DNA from: Planctomycetota bacterium
GTDB lineage: Bacteria; Planctomycetota; MHYJ01; JACQXL01; JACQZI01
Assembly (NCBI GenBank): GCA_016207825.1
Contig: JACQZI010000018.1
Location: forward strand, 18,698 to 82,697
DNA length: 64,000 nt
Direction: 5' to 3'
Program-made: the position numbers and the translations under genes
Notes under the pieces: model-generated
What the model was told of the DNA's origin: nothing
Database searches by the model: none
The model's input: the letters and a program-made list of their open reading frames with translations, nothing else
Part shown: positions 8,415 to 17,081 of the stretch, piece after piece
How positions within the stretch are numbered: position 1 is the first letter of the stretch
How the letters are laid out: every line of letters starts with the position of its first letter

Positions 8415-9008
8415 ATGGAGAACCTTTCTGATATAGAATTGATTTCCCTGTGTAAAAGCGGTTCTGAGCGGGCGTTTGAAACCCTTTACGAGCGTTACCG
8501 CCAGACCGTGGTTAACTTTGCCTATCAGATATTGAAAGACAAGGATTTATCGCTGGACGCGCTCCAGGAAACCTTTGTCTATGTCTTTAAGAAAATGCCT
8601 GAATACCAGCCGGCTGCCAAACTATCCACTCTGCTTTTTACCGTTACCAGGAATATCTGCCTGAATATGCTGAGTAAAACCAAGTGCAACAAGAGCATAC
8701 CGAACGAAGAGATGAACGGTTTTATCAAAGTAAAAGAGCCGGTAAATTCGATTGAACTTGTGGAGAAAGAGGAGTTGAAGAAAACTGTCGCTGCCGAACT
8801 GGATAACTTACCGGATATTTACCGCGAGGTGATAATACTCAAAATACTTAAGGGGATGCAATATGATGAAATAAGCCAGGTGGTTGGTTGCCCAATCGGG
8901 ACGGTGAAATCGAGGCTTCATAACGCCCTGGAGTACCTGCGGAATAACCTGGCGAAAAAAGGGGAAGAAAAAGATTTAACTGAACCAAAAGGCGAGGTGT
9001 CGGCTTAA
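8415..9008 (+). CDS. RNA polymerase sigma factor, ECF subfamily
   Basis: 197 residues. Region 2 (about 10-90) has AFETLYERYRQTVVNFAYQI and the promoter-opening helix DALQETFVYVFKKMPEY; region 4 (about 120-175) has LPDIYREVIILKIL and the helix-turn-helix YDEISQVVGCPIGTVKSRL. There is no region 1.1 or 3, as usual for ECF factors. The next gene, 23 bases on, encodes a membrane zinc anti-sigma factor, so this factor should be held at the membrane until a signal arrives outside the cytoplasm. Confidence 0.95.
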   Translation: MENLSDIELISLCKSGSERAFETLYERYRQTVVNFAYQILKDKDLSLDALQETFVYVFKKMPEYQPAAKLSTLLFTVTRNICLNMLSKTKCNKSIPNEEMNGFIKVKEPVNSIELVEKEELKKTVAAELDNLPDIYREVIILKILKGMQYDEISQVVGCPIGTVKSRLHNALEYLRNNLAKKGEEKDLTEPKGEVSA

Positions 9009-9031
9009 TATATGGAAGGAAGCGTGTAAAC

Positions 9032-9697
9032 ATGGAATGTAAAGAGATTCTTAATGATATGCTGGTGGATTTTAACGAGAAGGCGTTGCCGGCTAAAACA
9101 GCCCAGATGATATCCGACCATTTAGCCGGTTGCAATAATTGCCGCCAAAGGTGCGAGCAGATAAAGAGCATACATTCGGCATTGAAGTTTTCGGCTGAAT
9201 TGACCAGGCATATAAATATCCCGGAAAAGATGGATAAACAAATAAGAGAGGCAATTCCGGAAATAATCAAGACGCACCGTATGGCAGCGCGCAGGCGGGT
9301 GATAACGGTTTTCGCCTCAGCCGCCGCGGCAATCCTGATTATATTTTCCGGCTGGCTGGTTTTTATGAATATGGAAAAATCCGAAGAGTCCAAGAGCCAG
9401 CCAACCGCGATGAGCCCAAGCCGTCCGGAGCCGACACCGCCTCATGAAACGACCCCGCAGGTTAACCCGCCGCCGATGGAAACAACTCCTGAGCCGCCTG
9501 TGGTTGTCATGGAAGAGCCGGTAAAAGGTGATATCAATAAAGACGGCGAATTGAATATCGTTGACAGCATGCTTATCTGCCAGTATATTCTAAAAGAGCG
9601 GGAAATAACGGATGCCGAATCCGCCGATATTAACGGCGACGGCAAGGTGGATATCGGCGACTCTTTATTAATTGCCAAGAAGTCGTCAGGAGAGTAA
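9032..9697 (+). CDS. transmembrane zinc anti-sigma factor with an extracytoplasmic dockerin domain
   Basis: 221 residues in four parts. Residues 1-60: zinc-binding anti-sigma domain with the His-x3-Cys-x2-Cys motif H30/C34/C37 plus C3 and C41. Residues 90-111: one membrane helix after a basic MAARRR stretch (cytoplasmic N-terminus). Residues 115-165: Pro/Thr-rich linker. Residues 166-218: a type I dockerin pair, two calcium loops GDINKDGELNIVD and DINGDGKVDIGDS. The dockerin therefore faces outward. Known anti-sigma factors such as clostridial RsgI carry other sensor domains there. The neighbour downstream is a cohesin-like lipoprotein, a natural binding partner. A good Shine-Dalgarno (AAGGAAG) precedes the ATG. 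Confidence 0.88.
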   Translation: MECKEILNDMLVDFNEKALPAKTAQMISDHLAGCNNCRQRCEQIKSIHSALKFSAELTRHINIPEKMDKQIREAIPEIIKTHRMAARRRVITVFASAAAAILIIFSGWLVFMNMEKSEESKSQPTAMSPSRPEPTPPHETTPQVNPPPMETTPEPPVVVMEEPVKGDINKDGELNIVDSMLICQYILKEREITDAESADINGDGKVDIGDSLLIAKKSSGE

Positions 9698-9701
9698 TAA
9701 G

Positions 9702-10193
9702 ATGATAAGAATTATAAGTTTATTAATCGTTATTATTGTTATTTCGGGATGCATGGCATCATACAGTGCATCAGCAAAAACCCCGGCTGACATGATGCCG
9801 TACGCTACAATTGCCGGTGAAAATGCGGAGTTAAACGCGGATATCTGGATAGATTGCGGGGAGAATAAATTGGGGGCATATACCCTGGAAGTTATTTACA
9901 ACCCGATAATCGTAGAGGTGAGTGAAATAACAACCTCTGGAGAGAACGCGTTTCCCGGGATGCCCATGTCAAATCCATCTACCTTCAAAAGCGGGAAAAC
10001 CGTTATTATAGGGATGTATACAGGGCATGATGTTCCTGATGGCCGGTTAAAGATAGCCCATATAAAATTTGCGCCTGTTTCCAAAGGGACAAGCCCGCTT
10101 AAAGTGATGTTGCAAAGCATTTATGATACAGCGGGGAATCTGTTTGACGCCACAGCCATCGTTTCTCCGGACAGCCTGACCGTGACTAAATAG
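9702..10193 (+). CDS. cohesin-like domain lipoprotein
   Basis: 163 residues. A lipoprotein signal ends in ISGC with Cys17. The rest is one all-beta domain of cohesin type: KLGAYTLEVIYNPIIVEV resembles the strand in which cohesins bury the first part of their sheet, then NPSTFKSGKTVIIGMYTG, and GRLKIAHIKFAPVSKGTSPL, which matches the late strands. I start at ATG 9702 because AGGAGAG lies 8-9 bases upstream, overlapping the end of the anti-sigma gene; the frame is open further upstream only from a TTG. Its obvious partner is the dockerin on the anti-sigma factor (inference). The fold call rests on pattern, not on a search. Confidence 0.7.
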   Translation: MIRIISLLIVIIVISGCMASYSASAKTPADMMPYATIAGENAELNADIWIDCGENKLGAYTLEVIYNPIIVEVSEITTSGENAFPGMPMSNPSTFKSGKTVIIGMYTGHDVPDGRLKIAHIKFAPVSKGTSPLKVMLQSIYDTAGNLFDATAIVSPDSLTVTK

Positions 10194-10220
10194 AATTTTC
10201 GCTCCATTCTGATTTTTCCG

Positions 10221-10250
10221 TGAACCTTTTCGCCCCCTCCTTGCTTAATA
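10221..10250 (+). promoter_or_regulatory. possible ECF-type promoter before the DUF4349 gene
   Basis: TGAACCTTTT at 10221-10230 resembles the AAC-containing -35 of many ECF promoters; the -10 region would fall in the TTGCTTAATA stretch (10241-10250). If real, the upstream sigma factor may drive the DUF4349 gene. No good -10 consensus is known for this group, so confidence is low. Confidence 0.25.
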
Positions 10251-10278
10251 GGTATAGTTAATAAAAAAGGAGGTGTTT

Positions 10279-11490
10279 ATGGGAAAGATAGTAAAACCTG
10301 TTGCGCTGATGTTAGTGGTAGTTTCTTTGCTGATGATTAGATGTGCATCTTATAGCAAAGAATGGTCTCCTTCTTGGACAGAAGAAGTTAAATATGAAAA
10401 AGACGCCCAACGTGCGCAAGTTTCTCAAATACCGCCTATAGGATCCTTTACCAGCGAGATAAATTTCAACGCGAATGAATCCGCTCCAAAGTCTAAACGG
10501 CAGGTGATTTACAGCTCATGTTTAAGGCTGGTGGTATTTCATCTCAGGGAAAGCTTGCAGAAGGTGCAGGATATTGCCGGTAAGTTTAACGGGTATATGC
10601 AGGAGATGACCGGGAACAGCATTCTTATCCGCGTTCCGCCGGATTCGTTTTACGATGCCATTGCGGAGATTGAGAAAATCGGTGAGGTCGTAACCAAAGA
10701 CATAAAAGGGCAGGATGTCACCGAAGAGATGCATGATTTGGGAGTAAGGATAAAAAACGCGGAGGATGTCCGGAACCGGCTGGCCGGGCTTTTGGAGAAA
10801 TGCGGCATGATGGAGGATGCGCTTAAGATAGAAAAAGAACTGGAACGGGTTACCGGGGAGATAGAAACGCTCAAAGGCAAATTGCAGTTTATCAGCCATA
10901 ATGTGGATCATTCGGCAATCAGGGTTGAATTTAATATCAAGAATCCTACTGTTATCCAGCAGATTTCTCTTCCGCTTCCGTTCCCGTGGCTGAATGAATT
11001 AGGGCTTGACCATATTCTTAATTACAGCCCGGAGACAAGGGGTAAGGGGAGCAGTTCCAAATTCAAGATGGAAAATCCAGAAGGATTTGTGCGGATGGAA
11101 TATCCCGGCTGGCAGCACGGCATCAGGTTGATTTCGGCTGACGGGATAAATATTTGTGTTTCGGTAAAGCCGAATCTCAAAGGAGGAGCGCTGGATTTCT
11201 GGAGGAAGTTAATCCTGCGTGCCCTAGTTGAAGGGAAGGCGTATTCGCCGATTAGTGAAGAGAAATTGAAGACAAAGAAAGGAGCCGAGGGTGTTATCCT
11301 GCAGTTCGGGACAGAGCAGGCATCCGGCAAGGCTTATCGTTATGACATTGCAATATTTGCCAAGGAAAGCAGTTTTCTCCTATTTATAAAAACAAGAAAA
11401 CTCTATTTAGTTGAAATATCCGGCCCGGAAGAAGTGGTTAAAAAAGAATACGATAAAATCAAGAACGCTTTAGCCAACAGCAAGTTTTAA
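10279..11490 (+). CDS. DUF4349 domain protein, secreted or membrane-anchored
   Basis: 403 residues. A hydrophobic N-terminus ends in MIRC, not a clean lipobox, so it is a signal anchor or atypical lipoprotein. The DUF4349 part (about 75-225) reads RQVIYSSCLRLVVFHLRESL, then GYMQEMTGNSILIRVPPDSF, and a helical hairpin DLGVRIKNAEDVRNRLAGLL with ELERVTGEIETLKGKL. A C-terminal region of about 170 residues is unfamiliar. DUF4349 proteins are often encoded near zinc anti-sigma factors, as here. The start is ATG 10279, not GTG 10273, because AAGGAGG sits 5-6 bases before the ATG. Confidence 0.8.
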   Translation: MGKIVKPVALMLVVVSLLMIRCASYSKEWSPSWTEEVKYEKDAQRAQVSQIPPIGSFTSEINFNANESAPKSKRQVIYSSCLRLVVFHLRESLQKVQDIAGKFNGYMQEMTGNSILIRVPPDSFYDAIAEIEKIGEVVTKDIKGQDVTEEMHDLGVRIKNAEDVRNRLAGLLEKCGMMEDALKIEKELERVTGEIETLKGKLQFISHNVDHSAIRVEFNIKNPTVIQQISLPLPFPWLNELGLDHILNYSPETRGKGSSSKFKMENPEGFVRMEYPGWQHGIRLISADGINICVSVKPNLKGGALDFWRKLILRALVEGKAYSPISEEKLKTKKGAEGVILQFGTEQASGKAYRYDIAIFAKESSFLLFIKTRKLYLVEISGPEEVVKKEYDKIKNALANSKF

Positions 11491-11498
11491 TAAAGTTG

Positions 11499-12236
11499 TC
11501 AGGGGCGCGGTACATCTTTAATACGCGAAAGTGCCGCGCTGAAGCTTTTATTAGCGCCTTTGATATATTGCTCGTCCGATATAATGGGCTTTTGCAATGC
11601 CGCGACTGTTTCCGGGGAAAGCTTGAGATTCTTGGCGATTTCCTCTCCTGCCTTAACGAGCAAATTGCGATATCCGTAAATAAACGGTTTCAGTATAAAG
11701 GGATGGTTGGCGAGCAGTGCGCCGCCCGGGCGGTATATCTCGGCGATAAGCTCGGATTGCATATTCCGCGCGATGCGCTTGAATAACAGGCTCAATACCT
11801 GGAAATGCACCGGCTCCGGAAATCCGGAATTTGATATCACCATGATTTTCGGGATTTTACTAAGCCTTGTCTTGTGGAAGCATTCCCCGCTTGCGTCTTT
11901 TTCAAAGCGGGCGTCAAGAATCGGAATCATCCGGTCCATGAAGTTCTTCATTATGCCGGTGACATTATCCACATAAAGCGGCGTGGCAAAACCTAATATA
12001 TCGGATGACGAGAATTTTGTCAGCAGTTCTGCCATATCGTCTGCCATGGCGCATTTTCCGGGAGTCTTTAACCAGCAGGTAAAACAGCCTTTGCAGGGCG
12101 CGATGGTTTTTTGGGAGAGGAAAATATTTTCCACCTCAGCGCCGGATTTTTGCATGCCTTCGGCCAAAGCCTGAACCATGAAATGGGTGTTGCCTTTTTC
12201 TCCGTGCGGGCTGCCGTTAAAGATGGTGATTTTCAT
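11499..12236 (-). CDS. NAD(P)H-dependent iron-sulfur flavoprotein (flavodoxin fold)
   Basis: 245 residues. The FMN phosphate loop is NGSPHGEKGNT (7-17). A Cys cluster of pattern C-x2-C-x2-C-x7-C at about residues 48-62 (CKGCFTCWLKTPGKC) matches the compact cluster of archaeal and clostridial Isf proteins, which bind a 4Fe-4S centre. The ATPLYVDNVTGIMKNFMDR segment is the usual flavin-side helix. It likely shuttles electrons or reduces small substrates in the cytoplasm. Shine-Dalgarno AAGGAG and promoter 12268-12296 support the start. It converges on the DUF4349 gene. Confidence 0.85.
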   Translation of the reverse strand: MKITIFNGSPHGEKGNTHFMVQALAEGMQKSGAEVENIFLSQKTIAPCKGCFTCWLKTPGKCAMADDMAELLTKFSSSDILGFATPLYVDNVTGIMKNFMDRMIPILDARFEKDASGECFHKTRLSKIPKIMVISNSGFPEPVHFQVLSLLFKRIARNMQSELIAEIYRPGGALLANHPFILKPFIYGYRNLLVKAGEEIAKNLKLSPETVAALQKPIISDEQYIKGANKSFSAALSRIKDVPRP

Positions 12237-12267
12237 GATAATATTACTCCTTATAAATTAGGATATT

Positions 12268-12296
12268 GTTATAGCGTTGCTTTGACTAAATGTCAA
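12268..12296 (-). promoter_or_regulatory. sigma-70-type promoter of the flavoprotein gene
   Basis: Minus-strand TTGACA (12296-12291), 17-base spacer, TATAAC (12273-12268), about 32 bases before the ATG. Confidence 0.62.
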
Positions 12297-12394
12297 GAGT
12301 AAACATAGCGCCGTTTTGATGGATATTTTTTTATTGATATTCTGAAATATAAATGTTTTAATATCGGTTTGCCAAAAGCCTGAAAAGCTTATAT

Positions 12395-12697
12395 ATGTTC
12401 AAGTTTATATGTGATTCGTGCGGGAAAGGGTTATTGCTGGATGAAGACGTCCGTTATGAGGTGACGATAGAGGTGAAATCCGCTTATGACCCGATGGAAC
12501 TGTCGCCGAGCGACTTGATGCGCGATTATCGCAAGGAAATAAGCGAGCTTTTGGAGAGGATGAAAGAACGCGACCCGCAAGAAATGGAGGACGAGGTTTA
12601 TAAGGTGTTTAAGTTTGATCTGTGCCTCCAATGCCAGAAGAAATTCCTGAAAAACCCGCTATTCAATAAAGTAGACAGCCCCGACGTTCGCCCCTAA
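12395..12697 (+). CDS. small zinc-ribbon-like protein of unknown function
   Basis: 100 residues. Two Cys pairs, CDSCGK at residues 6-11 and CLQCQK near 77-82, frame a charged helical middle (DLMRDYRKEISELLERMKER), so the ends probably meet around one zinc ion. No known family is evident. No Shine-Dalgarno is visible. It lies 50 bases before the CoA-dehydratase activase gene, and the gap between them holds a short CCCTAAAGGGAGGC-type repeat similar to 23060-23080. Cytoplasmic and possibly regulatory. Confidence 0.6.
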   Translation: MFKFICDSCGKGLLLDEDVRYEVTIEVKSAYDPMELSPSDLMRDYRKEISELLERMKERDPQEMEDEVYKVFKFDLCLQCQKKFLKNPLFNKVDSPDVRP

Positions 12698-12747
12698 AGG
12701 GAGGCTGCGCACTCGGGACTGCTGATTTATTATAGATAGTAGAATAT

Positions 12748-15700
12748 ATGAAGATAGGAATTGATATCGGTTCGGTCAGTGTTAAGCTGGTTGTTCTGGA
12801 TGATAAGAATGTTATCAAAAAACATGTTTATTGCCGGACGCATGGACAGCCAATAGAAATACTTCTTTTGCTTCTCAAGGATTTAGCCAAATCTTATCCT
12901 TCAGATGAATTTTCCGTTGCGGCAACCGGAAGCGGCGGAAAGCTTGTTTCCGAGGTTTGCGGCATCGGTTTTGTCAATGAGGTCACCGCCCACGCCGTCG
13001 GCACCGGGACGGATTATCCGAAAGTTAGATGCGTGATAGAAATCGGCGGCGAGGACGCCAAGCTGATTCATATCAGCGAAAAAGAAGAGCGGAAAAATAA
13101 CGAAGTTAAAGAACACGTCAGTGTAATAGATTTTGCCACCAATACGGTCTGTGCCGCCGGGACGGGTTCGTTCCTCGACCAGCAGGCATCGCGCCTGGGG
13201 ATAGCGATAGAAAACTTCGGCAGCGTGGTAATGAAATCGGTTAATCCTCCGCGCGTGGCGGGCCGGTGCAGCGTTTTTGCCAAGACGGATATGATACATC
13301 TCCAGCAGGTAGGCACCCCGGTTGAGGATATCGCGGCCGGCTTATGTTATGCCATGGCGCGCAACTTCAGGAGCAATGTCATCAAGGGAAGCCATCTGGA
13401 AAAGCCGGTGGCCTTTCAGGGCGGTGTGGCGGCAAACCAGGGAATGATCCGCGCCTTTAGGGATGTCCTGGAACTGGCGGAAAACGATTTGGTCATACCG
13501 GAAAACTTTGCGCTGCGCGGTGCGATTGGGGCAATATATGAAAGTTCACATGTTCAATCGCTCAAAAGCTCAACAGTCCGGAAATTGATAGATAAGCTCG
13601 AAGAATATGTTAAAGGACGCCGGATTGATCTTAAAACACTCGAACCTTTGGTCGGCGATAATTACCCGATAAATATTCAAACGCATCCGCTGAAAAGCGG
13701 GCAGAAAACGCAGGGGTATCTGGGGATTGATGTCGGCTCGATTTCCACCAATGTGGTGGTGATAGATAAGGATAATAATGTTTTAAGCCGTAGATATCTC
13801 ATGACCGCGGGCAGGCCGATTGAGGCGGTCAGGCAGGGATTGGCCGAGGTCGGTAAGGATGTCGGCGATTTCGTGGAAATCAAGGCGTGCGGCTCGACCG
13901 GCTCGGGCCGTTATATGACCGGCGCGTTTTTCGGCGCGGATGCCATCAAGAACGAAATCACCAGCCATGCCAAAGGCGCCGTGGCAATGGACCCGAAAGT
14001 GGATACGATTTTTGAAATCGGCGGGCAGGACGCGAAATATATCAGCATCTCTAACGGAGTTATCGTTGATTTCACCATGAACAAGGTCTGCGCCGCCGGG
14101 ACGGGGTCGTTCCTTGAAGAACAGGCGGAAAAGCTGGCTATTAAGCTCGACCAGGAATTCGGAGCTCGCGCCTTGAATTCCAAGGCACCGCTTGATTTAG
14201 GCGAACGCTGCACCGTCTTTATGGAATCGCAGCTTAATTATTATAAACAGCAGGGCATGGTCAAGGATGACCTCTTAGCGGGGCTGGCTTATTCGATTGC
14301 GACTAATTACTTGAACCGCGTGGTGGAAAAACACAAGATAGGTAATCATATTTTATTCCAGGGTGGCGTGGCGTTTAACCGTTCGGTTAAGGCGGCGTTT
14401 GAGAAAGTGGTCGGCAAGAAAATTATCGTTCCGCCTCATCATGATATCCTTGGCGCGGTAGGCGCTGCCATTATCGCGCGTGAAGAAACGGTTGGGAAAC
14501 AGACTGCCTTTAAGGGATTCGATTTATCCAAACGAACTTACCAATCGTCATCATTTGAATGCCAGGGATGCCCGAATAATTGCGAAATACGCCGGGTGGT
14601 CTTTGAAAAGGAAAAGCCGATGTTTTACGGCTCCCGTTGCGGCAAATTCGATGATACGGAAGTCAAAAAGGCGCGCCAAACCAATCCTCTGCCGCAGTTA
14701 TTCAAGGAAAGGGAAGAAAAACTAATCGGTAACTTGAAACCGGAAGCCAAAGGTTCCAAGCGCGTCGGCATCCCGAGAAGCGCGATGTTCTTCGACCTGG
14801 CACCGTTATGGATAAGCTTTTTCCAGGGGCTTGGTTTCGAAGTCGTGCTTTCCGACCCGACCAACCGGACGATTATCAAGAAGGGCGTGGAAAACGTCCT
14901 TGCCGAACCGTGTTTCCCGATTAAGACCGCGCACGGGCATATCCTCAACCTTCTTGATAAATCAATAGATTATCTCTTCCTGCCGGTCCAGGTGAATATG
15001 CCCAAACTCGCTCCGGATTTCGTGCGCTCTTATAACTGCCCGTATGTCCAGTCATTGCCTTACACAGCGGAAAGTTCCATCCCGTTTTTGGAATATAACG
15101 TGAAAATACTAAAGACGGTCTTTGAGATGGCCAGAGGAAAGAGATTTATCGTCAAGGCGTTTGAATCGCTGGCGCAAGAGGCAGGCATCAAAGACCGAAG
15201 GGTTATTAGCCGCGCAATCGAATCCGCTTTCAAGGCGCATGACGAATTCAACCGCTGGATGGTAAAACGCGGGCGCGAAGTCCTGAATAATCTAAAGCCG
15301 AATGAAAAGGCAATCGTCTTGGTCGGCCGCCCTTATAATACATCCGACCCCGGCCTGACCCTGGATTTGCCAGAGCGCCTGCGCGAGCAAGGGATTCTGG
15401 CGATACCGATAGATTTCCTTCCGATGGAGGAATTAGGCAGGGAAATCTCTGGCGATTATCCTTATATGTATTGGAAATCCGGCCAGCGGATGCTTACCGC
15501 CGGAAGGATGGTTGCCCGCGACAAGCGTTTGTTTGCCATTTACATCACCAATTTCGGCTGCGGGCCGGATTCATATATTACCAAGTTCTTCGAGCGCGAG
15601 ATGTCCTCCAAAGGCGGATCCGCCTCTGGCGGACACTGCAAGCCATTTATGGTACTGGAAATCGACGAGCATTCAAGCGATGTCGGCGTGATGACCCGTT

Positions 15701-16974
15701 GCGAGGCGTTCCTGGATACCATCCGCCATAGCGAATCGCTCGCCGAGACTAATCTTATCCAGATGCATTCATTCATACCGAGCCGTAAAAACGGCCGGAC
15801 GATTTATATCCCGTATATGGGCGACCACAGCCATACCTTTGCCGCGGCAATCCGGTCGCAGGGGATTCCGTCGGAATCGCTTCCGCTTTCCGATGAGAAG
15901 AGTCTTTCCTTCGGCAGGAAATTCACCACCGGCAAGGAATGTTTCCCGAGCATCATTACGACCGGCGATATCGTCAAGAAGGTTAATGAGAACGGTTTTA
16001 AGCGTGACAAGAGCGCTTTCTTCATGCCCGCGGCACAGGGACCCTGCCGTTTCGGGCAGTATAATAAGCTCCACCGCATGGTTCTGGACAGCCTTGAATA
16101 TGATGATATCCCGATAATGCTCTTTGACCAGATTGATTGTTACCATAAAGACGTGGCGGCGCTGGGCAAGAGCAGTTTTAAGCGGATGGCATGGCGCGGG
16201 TTTGTCATGATTGACCTCATGCAGAAAATGATGATGGGAATACGCCCGCATGAAGTTAACAAGGGCGAATCAGACTACGTCTATAAGGAATCGCTGGAGG
16301 AATTGACCGGCCGCATGGAAAAGAACAGCGATTTGGCATCTTTTGCCGCCCAAACAAGGCATCGCTTTGCCCAGGTAAAGACAGACCCGACTATTAAGAA
16401 ACCGAAAATCGGGGTGGTCGGCGAGATTTATGTCCGTAATAACCCCTTTGCCAATGATTTCATGGTCAGGAAGCTCGAGTCCCTGGGTGCGGAAGTTTCG
16501 CTCCCGCCGATGGAGGAATGGGTGGATTATTTGGATTATTGCCGCAAGGGAACTTATCTTACGAACAAAGACTATAAGCATTATCTGGCGCAAAGAATTG
16601 CCGAATTCGTCCAGGAATATGATGCCAACCGCCTGAGAAAAGGATTCAAGGGCGCCATCCGCGATTTCCCCCTGGAAGACTCGATGGAAAAGGTGATACA
16701 TTGCGGCGGTTGTTATATCAGTCCGGCAATTCTTGGCGAATCGATATTGTCAATGGGGCGCGCTGTGGAATACGCCAAGAAGGGGTTCCACGGGATTGTG
16801 AACGTGATTCCTTTCGGGTGCATGCCGGGTATTGTAGTGACGGCGATACTGAAGCAATTCCGGGATGACTATCCCGATATCCCGATAATCACTCTGACGG
16901 TGGACGGTGTAAAAGACCCGGGCGGCGAAATGCGCTTGGAAGCCTTTGTCCAGCAGTGCTGTGATAACATGTGA
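12748..16974 (+). CDS. giant 2-hydroxyacyl-CoA dehydratase activase-related protein
   Basis: 1408 residues fusing several modules. Two BadF/HgdC-type ASKHA ATPase domains lie at about 1-275 (GIDIGSVSVKLVVLDD, EIGGEDAKLI, CAAGTGSFLDQQA) and 325-595 (GIDVGSISTNVVVIDK, EIGGQDAKYI, CAAGTGSFLEEQA). In each, the Cys of CAAGTGSFL and a later GRC/GERC Cys are the ligands of the bridging 4Fe-4S cluster in known activators. A Cys-rich joint (CQGCPNNC, about 608-615) leads into a DUF2229-type region and a C-terminal half like the dehydratase component. Such fusions are widespread in anaerobes; the substrate is unknown. At residues 956-963 a small hairpin element adds a Gly/Ser-rich insert. Confidence 0.9.
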   Translation: MKIGIDIGSVSVKLVVLDDKNVIKKHVYCRTHGQPIEILLLLLKDLAKSYPSDEFSVAATGSGGKLVSEVCGIGFVNEVTAHAVGTGTDYPKVRCVIEIGGEDAKLIHISEKEERKNNEVKEHVSVIDFATNTVCAAGTGSFLDQQASRLGIAIENFGSVVMKSVNPPRVAGRCSVFAKTDMIHLQQVGTPVEDIAAGLCYAMARNFRSNVIKGSHLEKPVAFQGGVAANQGMIRAFRDVLELAENDLVIPENFALRGAIGAIYESSHVQSLKSSTVRKLIDKLEEYVKGRRIDLKTLEPLVGDNYPINIQTHPLKSGQKTQGYLGIDVGSISTNVVVIDKDNNVLSRRYLMTAGRPIEAVRQGLAEVGKDVGDFVEIKACGSTGSGRYMTGAFFGADAIKNEITSHAKGAVAMDPKVDTIFEIGGQDAKYISISNGVIVDFTMNKVCAAGTGSFLEEQAEKLAIKLDQEFGARALNSKAPLDLGERCTVFMESQLNYYKQQGMVKDDLLAGLAYSIATNYLNRVVEKHKIGNHILFQGGVAFNRSVKAAFEKVVGKKIIVPPHHDILGAVGAAIIAREETVGKQTAFKGFDLSKRTYQSSSFECQGCPNNCEIRRVVFEKEKPMFYGSRCGKFDDTEVKKARQTNPLPQLFKEREEKLIGNLKPEAKGSKRVGIPRSAMFFDLAPLWISFFQGLGFEVVLSDPTNRTIIKKGVENVLAEPCFPIKTAHGHILNLLDKSIDYLFLPVQVNMPKLAPDFVRSYNCPYVQSLPYTAESSIPFLEYNVKILKTVFEMARGKRFIVKAFESLAQEAGIKDRRVISRAIESAFKAHDEFNRWMVKRGREVLNNLKPNEKAIVLVGRPYNTSDPGLTLDLPERLREQGILAIPIDFLPMEELGREISGDYPYMYWKSGQRMLTAGRMVARDKRLFAIYITNFGCGPDSYITKFFEREMSSKGGSASGGHCKPFMVLEIDEHSSDVGVMTRCEAFLDTIRHSESLAETNLIQMHSFIPSRKNGRTIYIPYMGDHSHTFAAAIRSQGIPSESLPLSDEKSLSFGRKFTTGKECFPSIITTGDIVKKVNENGFKRDKSAFFMPAAQGPCRFGQYNKLHRMVLDSLEYDDIPIMLFDQIDCYHKDVAALGKSSFKRMAWRGFVMIDLMQKMMMGIRPHEVNKGESDYVYKESLEELTGRMEKNSDLASFAAQTRHRFAQVKTDPTIKKPKIGVVGEIYVRNNPFANDFMVRKLESLGAEVSLPPMEEWVDYLDYCRKGTYLTNKDYKHYLAQRIAEFVQEYDANRLRKGFKGAIRDFPLEDSMEKVIHCGGCYISPAILGESILSMGRAVEYAKKGFHGIVNVIPFGCMPGIVVTAILKQFRDDYPDIPIITLTVDGVKDPGGEMRLEAFVQQCCDNM
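15613..15634. repeat. palindromic element inside the activase gene
   Basis: GGCGGATCCGCC (15613-15624) is a perfect palindrome, and TCCGCC-TCT-GGCGGA (15619-15633) is a 6-bp stem with 3-base loop. In frame it encodes a Gly/Ser/Ala-rich insert just before KPFMVLEIDEHS, where related proteins as I recall them run directly GGKP. Similar stems occur at 37805-37819 and 38513-38527. Confidence 0.55.
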
Positions 16975-16984
16975 GCGGAAAGAT

Positions 16985-17081
16985 AACCACAGAGACACAG
17001 AGTTCGCAGAGAAATCCCCTCTAAGAGGGAGATAAAGAGGCGTGTAAGAATTCTAACACGAATCGCACGAATGAGACGAAT
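16985..17081. repeat. two short interspersed repeat words before the WG-repeat gene
   Basis: AACCACAGAGACACAGAG (from 16985) and AACACGAATCGCACGAAT (from 17055) are repeat words also seen, with variants, at 23709-23747 and 23821-23848 and in reverse at 22050-22074. The second word runs into the start codon of the WG-repeat gene (ATGAGACGAAT). Confidence 0.5.

Noticed and set aside
15769..16251. 160-codon minus-strand frame opposite the activase
   Set aside because: Antisense shadow of a gene with clear domains.
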